Shown here: positions 34,283-43,453 of the stretch, in pieces
Layout: the number at the start of each line of letters is the position of its first letter
Numbering within the stretch: position 1 is the stretch's first letter
Source: CBDCGS01 sp965216915
Lineage (GTDB): Bacteria > Pseudomonadota > Alphaproteobacteria > UBA828
NCBI GenBank assembly: GCA_965216915.1
Contig: CBDCGS010000011.1
Span: 930,001-994,000 of the forward strand
DNA length: 64,000 nucleotides
Direction: 5' to 3'
Notes under the pieces: generated by a model
Told to the model about the DNA's origin: nothing
Seen by the model: the letters and a program-made list of their open reading frames with translations, nothing else
Databases searched by the model: none
Made by a program: the position numbers and the translations under genes

Positions 34283-34464
34283 GGCTATGCTTGCGCTTCC
34301 GCGACCGAGGGTCTATCTATTTTCAATGGCGTGGGCTTCCTTCGCGGGCTCCAGCGCCGTGGGACGGGGCCGCGATGGCGTGGGCAGTGTGCTCCGCCGC
34401 TCATGGATGGCACGCCGCGCGGGCATTGTGCGTCGGATGAGCGTCCGCCGGCAAGGTTTAGGGC

Positions 34465-35226
34465 ATGTCTGACGGTTTTCAGTTCTACGACATCATCTTC
34501 TTCGCGTTGATCGCGATCTTTATCGTGCTGCGCCTTCGCGCGGTGCTTGGTCGGCGCACCGGGCACGAGCGCCAGCCGGATACGTTTGCCCGGTCCAACG
34601 ATGCCGCGGACGAGCATCACGGCGAGACCCCCGAGGAGCGCCGCGGCAACGTCGTCCATCTTCCCGACCGTGGCGCGCCCGACGATGATCCGGAGGCGTC
34701 GATGGGCGCGCCGCGCCGTGAAGCCGAGGTCGATTTCGGGGCGCCGGAGCCGGAGGCACAACCGTCCACGGGCGGCCTGCAGGCTGGATTGACCCAGATC
34801 CGTCTCGCCGATCCCGAGTTCTCGCCGCGCCGCTTCATCGAGGGCGCCAAGATGGCCTTCGAGATGGTCGTCGATGCGTTCGCGAAGGGCGACACCGCGA
34901 CGTTGCGTCCATTGCTGGGCGATGACGTGTATGACGAGTTTGCCGCTGCGATCCGCGGGCGGCTTGCGGCCGAGCAGACCCACGACACCACGATCGTCTC
35001 GCTAGACGACGTCGACCTCGTGCAGGCTGTCATGCGCGGCAGCACGGCGTTGGTCTCGGTCAAGTTCGTCAGCCAGCAGATCAACGTGACGCGGGACAAG
35101 GACGAGGAAATCGTCGACGGCGACGAAAGCCGCATCGAGCAGATCACCGACATCTGGACCTTCGCCCGCAACACCCGCTCCAGCGATCCCAATTGGTCGC
35201 TCGTCGAGACCAGCGCGCCCGCTTGA
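34465..35226 (+). CDS. Tim44/TimA-like inner-membrane protein
   Basis: 253-aa protein with one N-terminal membrane helix (FYDIIFFALIAIFIVLRLRAVLG), a charged disordered linker (about residues 30-110), then a Tim44-like domain (RRFIEGAKMAFEMVVDAFAKGDTATLRPLLGDDVYDEFAAAI and DIWTFARNTRSSDPNWSLVET). The domain is homologous to the mitochondrial import subunit Tim44; in alphaproteobacteria its job is unclear, with membrane-associated assembly suggested. Overlaps mltA by 4 bp (TTGA). Confidence 0.9.
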   Translation: MSDGFQFYDIIFFALIAIFIVLRLRAVLGRRTGHERQPDTFARSNDAADEHHGETPEERRGNVVHLPDRGAPDDDPEASMGAPRREAEVDFGAPEPEAQPSTGGLQAGLTQIRLADPEFSPRRFIEGAKMAFEMVVDAFAKGDTATLRPLLGDDVYDEFAAAIRGRLAAEQTHDTTIVSLDDVDLVQAVMRGSTALVSVKFVSQQINVTRDKDEEIVDGDESRIEQITDIWTFARNTRSSDPNWSLVETSAPA

Positions 35227-36446
35227 CGTGGCGTGCGTCGAGGCCGTTGCGCGCCGCCACGGCGCTCTGCTTCGCCATCCCACTTGCTCTTCAGGCCTGT
35301 ATCGGCACGGACGAGCCGCCGGATCCTGCGCTTGTCCTCGTTCCCGCTGACTACGGCACCCTCGATGGCTGGGCGGAGGACGACCACGCGGCCGCGCTTG
35401 CGGCCTTCCGACGCAGTTGTGACGCTCTAGCGAACCGGCAGGAGACCGACCCTCTCGATATCGCGCCGGTCGGCGGTCTGGTGAAACATTGGCGCACGGT
35501 CTGTGCCGGCGCGGCGGAGGTCGCGGCCGGCGACACCGCGGCGCGCGCGTTCTTCGAGGCATCGTTCGCGGTCTACGAGGTTCGGAACAACGACGAGCCG
35601 ACCGGCCTTTTCACCGGCTACTACGAGCCGGAGCTCAATGGTGCGTCCGCGCCCGATGAGCGTTTCAGCGTGCCGCTCTATGCGCGCCCCGACGACCTCG
35701 TGGCGGTGGATCTCGGACGATTTCGCGATGACTTTCGCGGCGAGCGGATTGCCGGCCGGGTCGACGGCGGGGTCTTGGTGCCCTACGCGACGCGCGCCCA
35801 AATCGACGCCGGCGCGCTTGCGGGCAAGGGTCACGAGCTGGTTTGGGTGGACGATTCCAACGCCGCCTTCTTCCTCCACATTCAGGGCTCTGGGCGCATC
35901 CTGTTCGAGGATGGGTCGCGCCGCCGCGTCGCATACGCCGCGACGAACGGCCACGCTTACTTCCCGATCGGCCGAAAGCTGATCGAGATCGGCGCGCTGA
36001 CGCGCGAGGAAGTCTCGCTGCCGACGATCCTCGCCTGGCTCGAAGCGAACCCCGCCGCGGCGCCTCAGCTGATGCGGGAAAACCGCTCCTACGTCTTTTT
36101 CCGCTGGCTCGAGGATGAGCGCGCCACACTCGGTCCGGTCGGCGCCCAGGGCGTGCCGCTCTCGGCCGGGCGCTCGCTTGCGATCGACCGGCGCCATATT
36201 CCGCTCGGTGTTCCCCTTTGGGTCGACGGATCCGCACCGGCGGTTGATCCCGCGTTGCCGGATCGCCCGATGAAGCGCCTCGTCATCGCGCAGGACACGG
36301 GTGGTGCCATCCGCGGCCCCGTGCGGGGCGATGTGTTCTGGGGCACGGGCGCCGAGGCCGGCGCGATCGCCGGGCGCATGAAGCATGCCGGTCGATACTG
36401 GCTCCTGCTTCCGCGCGACCTCGACGTCTCCGGATACCTCGACTAA
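35223..36446 (+). CDS. mltA: Membrane-bound lytic murein transglycosylase A
   Basis: 407-aa outer-membrane lipoprotein that cleaves peptidoglycan to 1,6-anhydro products. The TTG at 35223 overlaps the upstream stop and gives a signal peptide with lipobox LQAC. MltA domain: TGYYEPELNGA; then FFLHIQGSGRI; the 3D domain with AIDRRHIPLGVPLWVD and KRLVIAQDTGGAIRGPVRGDVFWGTG, which has the catalytic aspartates. Normal length. Confidence 0.95.
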   Translation: MTWRASRPLRAATALCFAIPLALQACIGTDEPPDPALVLVPADYGTLDGWAEDDHAAALAAFRRSCDALANRQETDPLDIAPVGGLVKHWRTVCAGAAEVAAGDTAARAFFEASFAVYEVRNNDEPTGLFTGYYEPELNGASAPDERFSVPLYARPDDLVAVDLGRFRDDFRGERIAGRVDGGVLVPYATRAQIDAGALAGKGHELVWVDDSNAAFFLHIQGSGRILFEDGSRRRVAYAATNGHAYFPIGRKLIEIGALTREEVSLPTILAWLEANPAAAPQLMRENRSYVFFRWLEDERATLGPVGAQGVPLSAGRSLAIDRRHIPLGVPLWVDGSAPAVDPALPDRPMKRLVIAQDTGGAIRGPVRGDVFWGTGAEAGAIAGRMKHAGRYWLLLPRDLDVSGYLD

Positions 36447-36481
36447 GCTTTCCGTCCTTTCCGGCCAAGCGAGCCCGCGTC

Positions 36482-37252
36482 ATGCCAGATCAACCGATCC
36501 GTGTCGGTCTGTTCGTCACGTGCCTGGTGGACCTTTTCCGCCCGACCGTGGGTTTCGCGGCGGTGAAGCTGCTCGAGGATGCCGGTTGCACGGTCACGGT
36601 GCCGACGGCGCAAACCTGCTGCGGTCAGCCCGCCTACAATTCGGGGGATCGTGCCGATACGGCCGCGATCGCGCGTCAGGTGATCGCGCTCTTCGAGGGC
36701 TTCGACTACACGGTCGCGCCGTCGGGCTCTTGCGCCGGGATGATCAAGAAGCACTATCCTGGGCTATTCGACGACGATCCGGTGTGGGCACGCCGCGCTG
36801 AGACGCTCGCCGCGCGCACGCACGAGCTCGTTTCGTTCCTCGCGGATGTTCGCGGCGTCACGGCCGTGAACGCCCGCTATGAGGGCGCCGTGACGTACCA
36901 CGATTCGTGCTCGGGTCTGCGGGAGCTCGGCGTCCGAGCACAGCCGCGCAAGCTTCTCGGATCGGTCGACGGCGTCACGCTCAAGGAGCTCACGCACACC
37001 GAGGTGTGCTGTGGCTTTGGGGGTACCTTCTGTATCAAATATCCCGACATCTCGACGCGCATGGTCGCCGACAAGACCGCCGACATCGTGGGCACCGGCG
37101 CGGGCACGGTGCTCGCGGGCGATATGGGGTGCCTGCTCAACATTGCGGGCCGCCTCGCGCGCGAGGGGCACGCCGTGCGTGCGCGCCACGTCGCCGAGGT
37201 TCTTGCCGACATGGGCGAGCGCCCCGCAATCGGCGAACCGACGACGGGCTGA
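36482..37252 (+). CDS. lutA: Lactate utilisation protein A (Fe-S subunit)
   Basis: 256-aa cytoplasmic protein with two CCG-type cysteine motifs: TCCGQPAYNSGD in the first half and CCGFGGTFCIKYPDIS in the second, typical of LutA/LldE and heterodisulfide-reductase D-like proteins. With LutB and LutC it oxidises L-lactate to pyruvate without LldD. ATG start; first gene of a three-gene operon with 6 bp to lutB. Confidence 0.94.
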   Translation: MPDQPIRVGLFVTCLVDLFRPTVGFAAVKLLEDAGCTVTVPTAQTCCGQPAYNSGDRADTAAIARQVIALFEGFDYTVAPSGSCAGMIKKHYPGLFDDDPVWARRAETLAARTHELVSFLADVRGVTAVNARYEGAVTYHDSCSGLRELGVRAQPRKLLGSVDGVTLKELTHTEVCCGFGGTFCIKYPDISTRMVADKTADIVGTGAGTVLAGDMGCLLNIAGRLAREGHAVRARHVAEVLADMGERPAIGEPTTG

Positions 37253-37258
37253 CGCATC

Positions 37259-38671
37259 GTGGAGCCCACCAGCCAACAATTCGTCGCGCAGGCCCGTGCC
37301 GGGCTCGCCGACCCGGACCTGCAGCGCTCGCTCGCGCGCTTCCGCGGTGGTTTTACGGTCAAGCGCAAGGAAGCGGCCGATCGGCTGCCCGAGTTCGAGG
37401 CGCTGCGCGACCAGGCGCGCACGATCAAGGACCACGTGATCGCCCATCTGGATTTCTATCTCGAACGGTTTGCGGATGCTGTAGAGGCGGCGGGCGGCGT
37501 CGTGCATTGGTGCCAGACCGCGGACGAGGCGCGCGAGACGATCCTCACCCTCTGCCAATCGGTCGACGCCAAGACGGTCACCAAGAGCAAATCGATGGTG
37601 GCCGAGGAGATGGCGCTTAACCCCTTCCTGGAGCGCCACGAGATCCAGCCGATCGAGACCGATCTCGGCGAATATATCGTGCAGCTGGCGGAGGAATATC
37701 CGAGCCACATCATCGCGCCGGCGATCCACAAGACGAAAGAGCAGGTCGCCGATCTCTTTCACGAGAAGCACAGCCCCCTCGGCCACACGCGCCGCCTCGA
37801 CGACATCGCCGAGATGGTCGGCGAAGCGCGTGACGTGTTGCGTCCCCGTTACCTCGCCGCGGATGTCGGGATCACGGGCGCGAATTTTCTCGTGGCCGAG
37901 ACCGGCTCGACCATCGTCGTGACCAACGAGGGCAATGCCGATCTCACCCAGATCCTGCCTAAGATGCACATCGTCATCGCGACCATCGAGAAGGTGGTCC
38001 CAACCCTCGACGATGCGGCGACGATCATGCGCGTGCTGGCCCGCTCGGCGACCGGCCAGGAGTTCTCGACCTACACCACATTGTCCACAGGGCCGCGCCG
38101 CGCCGACGATCCGGATGGGCCCGAGCAATTCCACGTGGTGTTGCTCGACAATGGACGCGCGCGCATGGCCGGCACGCCGTTTCGCGAGGTGCTGCGCTGC
38201 ATCAAGTGCGGCGCATGCATGAACCATTGCCCGGTCTATGGGTCAGTCGGCGGGCATGCCTATGGCTGGGTCTATCCGGGACCGGTCGGCGCGGTGTTGA
38301 CGCCTAATCTGATCGGCCTCGAAACCGCCCGGCACCTGCCCAACGCGTCGAGCTTTTGCGGCCGTTGCGAGGAGGTGTGCCCGATGCGCATCCCGCTGCC
38401 CAAGCTGATGCGCCTATGGCGCGAGGAGGAGTTTGAGACGGGTCTTGCGCCGCCCGCATTCCGCCGGGGCTTGCGCCTTTGGGCGTGGCTTGCGCGGCGG
38501 CCCGGCCTCTATCGGCCGGCGACCCGGCTGGCCATCGGTGTGCTGCGCCGCCTCGGGCGCCGCCGCGGCCGTTTCGGGTCGCTTCCGCTCGCCGGCGGGT
38601 GGACTGTCAGCCGCGACATGCCGGCGCCCGAGGGCCGCCCGTTCCTCGCGCAATGGGCCGCGCGGCGTTAG
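37259..38671 (+). CDS. lutB: Lactate utilisation protein B (iron-sulfur protein)
   Basis: 470-aa subunit with an N-terminal LUD domain (KTVTKSKSMVAEEMALNPFLE, GANFLVAETGSTIVVTNEGN) and two C-terminal 4Fe-4S clusters: CIKCGACMNHCPVYG and CGRCEEVCPMRIPLP. GTG start 6 bp after lutA. Length normal. Sits between lutA and lutC; no lactate permease or LutR regulator is seen in the window. Confidence 0.94.
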   Translation: MEPTSQQFVAQARAGLADPDLQRSLARFRGGFTVKRKEAADRLPEFEALRDQARTIKDHVIAHLDFYLERFADAVEAAGGVVHWCQTADEARETILTLCQSVDAKTVTKSKSMVAEEMALNPFLERHEIQPIETDLGEYIVQLAEEYPSHIIAPAIHKTKEQVADLFHEKHSPLGHTRRLDDIAEMVGEARDVLRPRYLAADVGITGANFLVAETGSTIVVTNEGNADLTQILPKMHIVIATIEKVVPTLDDAATIMRVLARSATGQEFSTYTTLSTGPRRADDPDGPEQFHVVLLDNGRARMAGTPFREVLRCIKCGACMNHCPVYGSVGGHAYGWVYPGPVGAVLTPNLIGLETARHLPNASSFCGRCEEVCPMRIPLPKLMRLWREEEFETGLAPPAFRRGLRLWAWLARRPGLYRPATRLAIGVLRRLGRRRGRFGSLPLAGGWTVSRDMPAPEGRPFLAQWAARR

Positions 38672-38684
38672 GAGGGCCGCCCCG

Positions 38685-39368
38685 ATGACGGCAGATCGGC
38701 GCAGCACGATCCTCCACGCGATCAGGCAATCCCTCGGGCGGGGCCCGCTCGACGCTCCCGCGCGCGCGGCGTTGCAGGAGCGTCTTGAGGCGCCGCGGCC
38801 GAACCTCGTGCCGGCGCGCGGGTCGGTGTCCCCGGCCGAGCGGGTTGCGCTCTTCGTCGAGATGGTCGAGCGTGTGCAGGGCACCGTTCGGCGGGTCTCC
38901 GACGCGGCGGCGGTTCCCCCTGCGGTGACCGACTATCTCGCCGAGCAGAACCTGCCGAGCGAGCTGGTCATGGCGCCCGACGCCGCGCTCGACGCTTATC
39001 CGTGGGGCGATCAGCCGCTGCTCGCGATCCGCCGCGGCACGCCGGAGGATCGGGACGTGGTCGGTCTCACCGGCGCGGCGATGGCGTTCGCCGAAACCGG
39101 CACACTGATGATGACCTCCGGGCCCGACCATCCGAGCTCGCTCAATTTTCTGCCCGAGACCCACATCGTGGTGATCCGTGCCGCGCAGATCGCCGGGGCC
39201 TACGAAGAAGGTTGGGCGGCCCTCCGCCGCAACGGCGCGATGCCGCGCACCGTAAATCTCGTCACGGGACCCTCGCGCACCGGTGATATCGCGCAAGTCA
39301 TCCAGCTCGGTGCGCACGGGCCGCGGCGCCTCCATATCATCATCGTGGAGGACACGGGCGATGAGTAG
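38685..39368 (+). CDS. lutC: Lactate utilisation protein C (LUD domain)
   Basis: 227-aa LUD-domain protein (YkgG family). TGAAMAFAETGTLMMTSGPDHPSSLNFLPETHIVVI is the family core, followed by LVTGPSRTGDIAQVIQLGAHGP. The start MTADRRSTILHAIRQSLGRG is 13 bp after the lutB stop, preceded by GGAGGG. Overlaps the downstream Smr gene by 8 bp, so that gene probably shares the transcript. Confidence 0.93.
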   Translation: MTADRRSTILHAIRQSLGRGPLDAPARAALQERLEAPRPNLVPARGSVSPAERVALFVEMVERVQGTVRRVSDAAAVPPAVTDYLAEQNLPSELVMAPDAALDAYPWGDQPLLAIRRGTPEDRDVVGLTGAAMAFAETGTLMMTSGPDHPSSLNFLPETHIVVIRAAQIAGAYEEGWAALRRNGAMPRTVNLVTGPSRTGDIAQVIQLGAHGPRRLHIIIVEDTGDE

Positions 39369-39924
39369 GCGCCGCCGCGTGCGCGATGAGGAGGCAGCGC
39401 TTTGGCGCTCGGTGTCGCAAGACGTGCGCCCGCTGCGCGGCGAGACTCCTAAGGAGCCGCCGCCAAACGAAACGCCCGACGAGCCCGATGCCGCGGTTCC
39501 GGAGCCGCCGTCCGCGCCAGCGCCGCGCGCGGCCGCGGCGGCACCACGCCGTGCTGCGCCAGCGGCGCTCCCGCCGCTGAGCGCGGGTACGCCGGCGGGC
39601 CTCGACAAGCGCGCCGCGCAGCGGCTCAGGCGCGGGCAGACGCGCCCCGAAGCCCGGCTCGACCTTCACGGCATGACGCAAAAGGCGGCCCATGCCGCGC
39701 TCGCGCGCTTCATTCGCGGGAGCCGGGCCGAAGGTCGGCGCTGTGTTCTCGTCATCACGGGCAAGGGCTCGGTGGCGAGCGGGCTCGGCGGCGTGCTGCG
39801 GCAGATGGTGCCGCGCTGGCTCAACGAGCCCGGGCTCCGCCGCGAGATCATCGCGATCAGCCACGCGCAGCCACGCGACGGCGGCCAGGGCGCGCTCTAC
39901 GTTCTGCTCAAGCGCACCCGCTGA
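39361..39924 (+). CDS. Smr/MutS2 C-terminal domain protein
   Basis: 187-aa protein. The N-terminal half is a basic and proline/alanine-rich linker; the Smr domain starts near residue 98 with RLDLHGMTQKAAHAALARFI, and has the loop VLVITGKGSVASG and a C-terminal HAQPRDGGQGALYVLLKR. The LDLHG and TGKG motifs are those of the Smr nuclease/RNA-binding fold. Physiological substrate not known. Position after lutC appears incidental. Confidence 0.9.
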   Translation: MSRRRRVRDEEAALWRSVSQDVRPLRGETPKEPPPNETPDEPDAAVPEPPSAPAPRAAAAAPRRAAPAALPPLSAGTPAGLDKRAAQRLRRGQTRPEARLDLHGMTQKAAHAALARFIRGSRAEGRRCVLVITGKGSVASGLGGVLRQMVPRWLNEPGLRREIIAISHAQPRDGGQGALYVLLKRTR

Positions 39925-39941
39925 CGGAAGCGATCCTGCCG

Positions 39942-40313
39942 ATGGACCGCGAGACCACGACGAGCGACCAGTCCTCCGAGCCGAGCATTCTTTCCGAGCT
40001 CAAGCGTCTCGCGCGGCGGGTCAAGGTCGAGGTCCACACGCTCTGGCTCGCCTTTCGCGACCGGCGCACGCCCTGGTACGTCAAGGCGATCCTCGTGCTG
40101 CTGCTGCTCTATCTGGCGAGCCCGATCGACCTCATACCGGATGTCATTCCGGTGCTCGGCATGCTCGACGATCTCGTGGTGATCGCCTTCGCGCTCTGGC
40201 TCTGCTACCGCCTGATCCCGAAGGAGGTAATGGCCGAATGCCGCGAGAAAGCCCAAGCGGCCGACCGCGAGGATTGGCTCAAGGCGCTCTGGAAAAAATT
40301 CAAGGCGTGGTGA
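39942..40313 (+). CDS. YkvA-family (DUF1232) membrane protein
   Basis: 123-aa protein with the DUF1232 core TPWYVKAILVLLLLYLASPIDLIPDVIPVLGMLDDLVVI: two short membrane segments around the SPIDLIPDxIPxLG signature. C-terminal tail is charged. Function unknown. Last rightward gene before hslU, with which it converges. Confidence 0.9.
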   Translation: MDRETTTSDQSSEPSILSELKRLARRVKVEVHTLWLAFRDRRTPWYVKAILVLLLLYLASPIDLIPDVIPVLGMLDDLVVIAFALWLCYRLIPKEVMAECREKAQAADREDWLKALWKKFKAW

Positions 40314-40340
40314 GGCGGGCAGCGCGCCGGCGGTTTCGGC

Positions 40341-41651
40341 TCAAAGAATGAACTTGGAGAGATCGGCATCCTTGGCGAGGTCGCCGACGTGGCTCTCGAC
40401 GTAATCCTCGTCGATCGTGATGGTCTCGCCCGAGCGGTCGGCGGCCTCGAAGCTGATGTCCTCTAGGAGCTTTTCCATCACGGTGTGCAGGCGCCGCGCG
40501 CCGATGTTCTCGACTGCGCGGTTCACCTCGGCGGCAAGATCCGAGATCGCGTCGATCGCGCCGTCCGTGATGTCGAGGGTGACCTGCTCGGTGTCGAGCA
40601 GCGCGACATACTGCTTGATCAGGCTGTTCTCGGGCTCGGTCAGGATGCGCCTCATGTCATCGCGGCTCAGCGCCTTGAGTTCGACGCGGATCGGCAGGCG
40701 TCCCTGTAGCTCGGGCAAAAGGTCCGCGGGCTTCGAGAGGTGGAAGGCGCCCGACGCGACGAAGAGGATGTGGTCGGTCTGCACGGTGCCGTGTTTCGTG
40801 GGCACCGTGGTGCCTTCGATGAGCGGCAGGAGGTCGCGCTGCACCCCTTCGCGGCTCACATCGGCGCCCAGCCGGTCCGAGCGGGCGCAGATCTTGTCAA
40901 TCTCGTCGATAAAGACGATGCCGTTGTCCTCGGCCGCCTCGAGAGCGTTGCGCACCACGAGATCTTGGTCGAGAAGCTCGTCGCTTTCCTCCTCCATGAG
41001 CACCTCGTAGGAATCCTCGACGCTCATGCGCTTGGTCTTTTTCTGGTTGCCGAGCGCCTTGCCGAGGATATCGCCGAGATTGACCATGCCCATCTGCGCG
41101 CCCGGCATGCCCGGGATATCGAAGGTCGGGAGCGACGAGGCGCCTGATTCGCTCACCTCGATGTCGACCTCCTTGGCGCCAAGCTCGCCGTCACGCAGCA
41201 TGCGGCGGAACTTCGCGCGCGTTTCCTGGCTCGCATTCTTGCCCACCAGCGCGTCGAGCACGCGTTCCTCGGCGTTGATCTCGGCCTTCGCCGAGACCTC
41301 TTTGCGCATCCGCTCACGCGTCATGTGGATCGAGATCTCCACGAGATCGCGCACGATTTGCTCGACGTCGCGCCCGACATAGCCGACTTCGGTGAATTTG
41401 GTCGCCTCGACCTTAAGGAACGGCGCTTGCGCGAGACGTGCGAGACGGCGCGCGATTTCGGTTTTGCCGACGCCGGTCGGGCCGATCATGAGGATGTTCT
41501 TCGGCAGCACCTCCTCGCGCATCTCCTCGGGGAGCTGCTGGCGGCGCCAACGGTTGCGCAGCGCGATCGCGACCGAGCGCTTGGCGGCGTTCTGGCCAAT
41601 GATGAAGCGGTCGAGCTCGGAGACGATTTCACGGGGGCTAAAAGCGGTCAT
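40341..41651 (-). CDS. hslU: HslUV protease ATPase subunit HslU
   Basis: 436-aa AAA+ unfoldase that feeds HslV. Walker A GPTGVGKTEIARRLA, pore motif region EVGYVGRDVEQIVRDLVE, Walker B IVFIDEIDKIC, and the C-terminal tail DLSKFIL that inserts into HslV pockets. The I domain lies between about residues 110 and 230. Its ATG overlaps the hslV stop by 4 bp. Confidence 0.98.
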   Translation of the reverse strand: MTAFSPREIVSELDRFIIGQNAAKRSVAIALRNRWRRQQLPEEMREEVLPKNILMIGPTGVGKTEIARRLARLAQAPFLKVEATKFTEVGYVGRDVEQIVRDLVEISIHMTRERMRKEVSAKAEINAEERVLDALVGKNASQETRAKFRRMLRDGELGAKEVDIEVSESGASSLPTFDIPGMPGAQMGMVNLGDILGKALGNQKKTKRMSVEDSYEVLMEEESDELLDQDLVVRNALEAAEDNGIVFIDEIDKICARSDRLGADVSREGVQRDLLPLIEGTTVPTKHGTVQTDHILFVASGAFHLSKPADLLPELQGRLPIRVELKALSRDDMRRILTEPENSLIKQYVALLDTEQVTLDITDGAIDAISDLAAEVNRAVENIGARRLHTVMEKLLEDISFEAADRSGETITIDEDYVESHVGDLAKDADLSKFIL

Positions 41652-42208
41652 GCGGGGAGCTTCTCGAGCACGAGTTCGGTGTTGGTGTAGATGCAGATGT
41701 CGGCCGCAATCGCCATCGCCTTGCGCGCGACGGCCTCGGCGTCGAGCCCATCGACTTCGACCAGCGCGCGGGCTGCGGCCAGGGCGTAGGAACCGCCCGA
41801 TCCGATGCCGATAAGCCCGTCGGCCGGTTCGAGCACGTCGCCGGTGCCGGTCAGCACCAGCGAGACCGCGTCATCGGCCACCGCCATCATCGCCTCGAGT
41901 CGGCGCAGATAGCGGTCGGTGCGCCAATCCTTAGCAAGCTCAACACAAGCCCGCGTGAGTTGTCCGGGGTGCTGCTCGAGCTTGCCCTCAAGCCGCTCGA
42001 AGAGGGTAAACGCATCCGCCGTGGCGCCGGCAAAACCCGCGAGAATGGAGCCGTCGCCGAGACGGCGCACCTTGCGGGCATTGGATTTGATCACGGTGTT
42101 GCCAAGGGTGACCTGGCCGTCGCCGGCGATCACCACGTCGGCACCCTTGCGCACGGCCAGCACGGTCGTGCCATGCCAGACGGGGGCGGCGTTGCTCTCG
42201 GGTTCGAT
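41648..42208 (-). CDS. hslV: HslUV protease peptidase subunit HslV, apparent ATC start
   Basis: 186-aa proteasome-like threonine peptidase. Family similarity begins at VWHGTTVLAVRKG, whose first Thr (residue 14 here) would become the N-terminal nucleophile after autoprocessing; GDGQVTLGN and GSGGSYALAAARAL follow. No ATG, GTG or TTG lies in frame near the expected start. An ATC at 42206-42208 has AAGGA 8 nt upstream, ideal spacing, and gives a normal-length propeptide. The only upstream NTG option is a TTG 25 codons earlier without a Shine-Dalgarno. Coordinates use ATC. Confidence 0.88.
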   Translation of the reverse strand: MEPESNAAPVWHGTTVLAVRKGADVVIAGDGQVTLGNTVIKSNARKVRRLGDGSILAGFAGATADAFTLFERLEGKLEQHPGQLTRACVELAKDWRTDRYLRRLEAMMAVADDAVSLVLTGTGDVLEPADGLIGIGSGGSYALAAARALVEVDGLDAEAVARKAMAIAADICIYTNTELVLEKLPA

Positions 42209-42376
42209 GGCGCTATTCCTTTCGTTGCCTGCGTGTGAGGCACCCGCACCATGTGGTGATCCGGCCCGCCGGGTCAAGGATCGAGGGGCGCCCGTGGCCC
42301 GCCCCTCTTTAAACCTGGCGGCCGGCGGCCGATCTTGATACAAAACGGCCGCTTTTCCCTGACAGATTGGCTCGCC

Positions 42377-42994
42377 ATGAAGCAGCCCGCGCGCACGGCC
42401 CGTGTTGAACGGGTCACGAACGAAACCAGCATTTCCGTGTCCGTCAACTTGGACGGCACCGGGACCTACGACGTCGACACCGGCATCGGGTTTTTCGACC
42501 ACATGCTGGAACAGCTCGCGCGTCACGGTCTGATCGACGTCACTTGCAAGGCGAAAGGCGACCTTCACGTGACGCTGCATCACACCGTCGAGGACACGGG
42601 CATTGCCCTCGGCGAGGCCGTGAGCCGCGCGCTCGGCGAGCGGCGCGGCATCCGGCGCTATGGCACGGCCACGATCCCGATGGACGAGGCGTGTGCGCGC
42701 GTCTCGCTCGACGCGAGCAACAGGCCCTATCTCGTCTGGCGGGTGAACTTCGCGCGGCCGCGCCTCGATGGCATGGACACCGAGCATTTCAAAGAATGGT
42801 TCCAGGCCTTCGCACAGAACGCGGGGCTCACGCTCCACGTCGAGGTGCTCTACGGCGAGAACAGCCATCACATGATCGAGGCCTGCTACAAAGCACTCGC
42901 GCGCGCGCTTCGCCAGGCCGTCGAGTGGGACGTTCGCGCGCTCGATGCGATTCCCTCGACCAAGGGCGTGCTTGCGGGTGTGACGGAGGCCTGA
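42377..42994 (+). CDS. hisB: Imidazoleglycerol-phosphate dehydratase
   Basis: 205-aa monofunctional HisB of histidine synthesis. GTGIGFFDHMLEQLARHGLID-type metal-binding block, HHTVEDTGIALGEA and the second half HFKEWFQAFAQNAG, GENSHHMIEACYKALARAL show the duplicated fold with Mn-binding histidines. The start MKQPARTARVERVTNETSI is chosen; an in-frame ATG at 42335 would add 14 residues. First gene of the rightward his operon, divergent from hslV across about 170 bp. Confidence 0.96.
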   Translation: MKQPARTARVERVTNETSISVSVNLDGTGTYDVDTGIGFFDHMLEQLARHGLIDVTCKAKGDLHVTLHHTVEDTGIALGEAVSRALGERRGIRRYGTATIPMDEACARVSLDASNRPYLVWRVNFARPRLDGMDTEHFKEWFQAFAQNAGLTLHVEVLYGENSHHMIEACYKALARALRQAVEWDVRALDAIPSTKGVLAGVTEA

Positions 42995-42997
42995 GCC

Positions 42998-43441
42998 GTG
43001 CGGCTCTACGCGGTTTACGTCAAGCCTGAGGAAGAGCCCGCATTCGTGCGGGAAGGCTTTTGCTGGCCTGCGCTGTTCGTCGCGCCCTTCTGGGCGATCG
43101 GCCACGGCATGTGGCTTGCGGCGGTGGCGTTGCTCGTGTCGCTCGGTGTGCTGGTGGCGCTGCCGATCCATTTTGAGCTCGATGCGGCAACCCGCGCGGT
43201 GCTGATCATCGGCTGGGCGCTCTACGCGGGCACATCGGGCAACGATTGGCGGCGGCTCTCGCTGGAGCGGCGGGGCTATGGGCTCGCGGACGTTCTGATT
43301 GCGCTCGATCGGGCCCACGCGATGATGCGCTTCAGCGCGCGCAGCGAAGGGCCACACGACGCGCATGTCGCCGGTGCTGCGCCGGCGGGCGCGGGGGGGC
43401 CCGCGCTCGACCTTGGGCCGAGCCCCGGCTTCTGGTCCTGA
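42998..43441 (+). CDS. DUF2628 family membrane protein
   Basis: 147-aa protein. An N-terminal soluble piece (LYAVYVKPEEEPAFVREGFCWPALFVAPFWAIGHGMW) leads into two or three hydrophobic segments (to about residue 75); the C-terminus is glycine/alanine/proline-rich. This is the DUF2628 pattern, common between hisB and hisH in alphaproteobacteria; function unknown. GTG start 3 bp after hisB. Confidence 0.84.
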   Translation: MRLYAVYVKPEEEPAFVREGFCWPALFVAPFWAIGHGMWLAAVALLVSLGVLVALPIHFELDAATRAVLIIGWALYAGTSGNDWRRLSLERRGYGLADVLIALDRAHAMMRFSARSEGPHDAHVAGAAPAGAGGPALDLGPSPGFWS

Positions 43442-43453
43442 CGGCAGAGGCCG

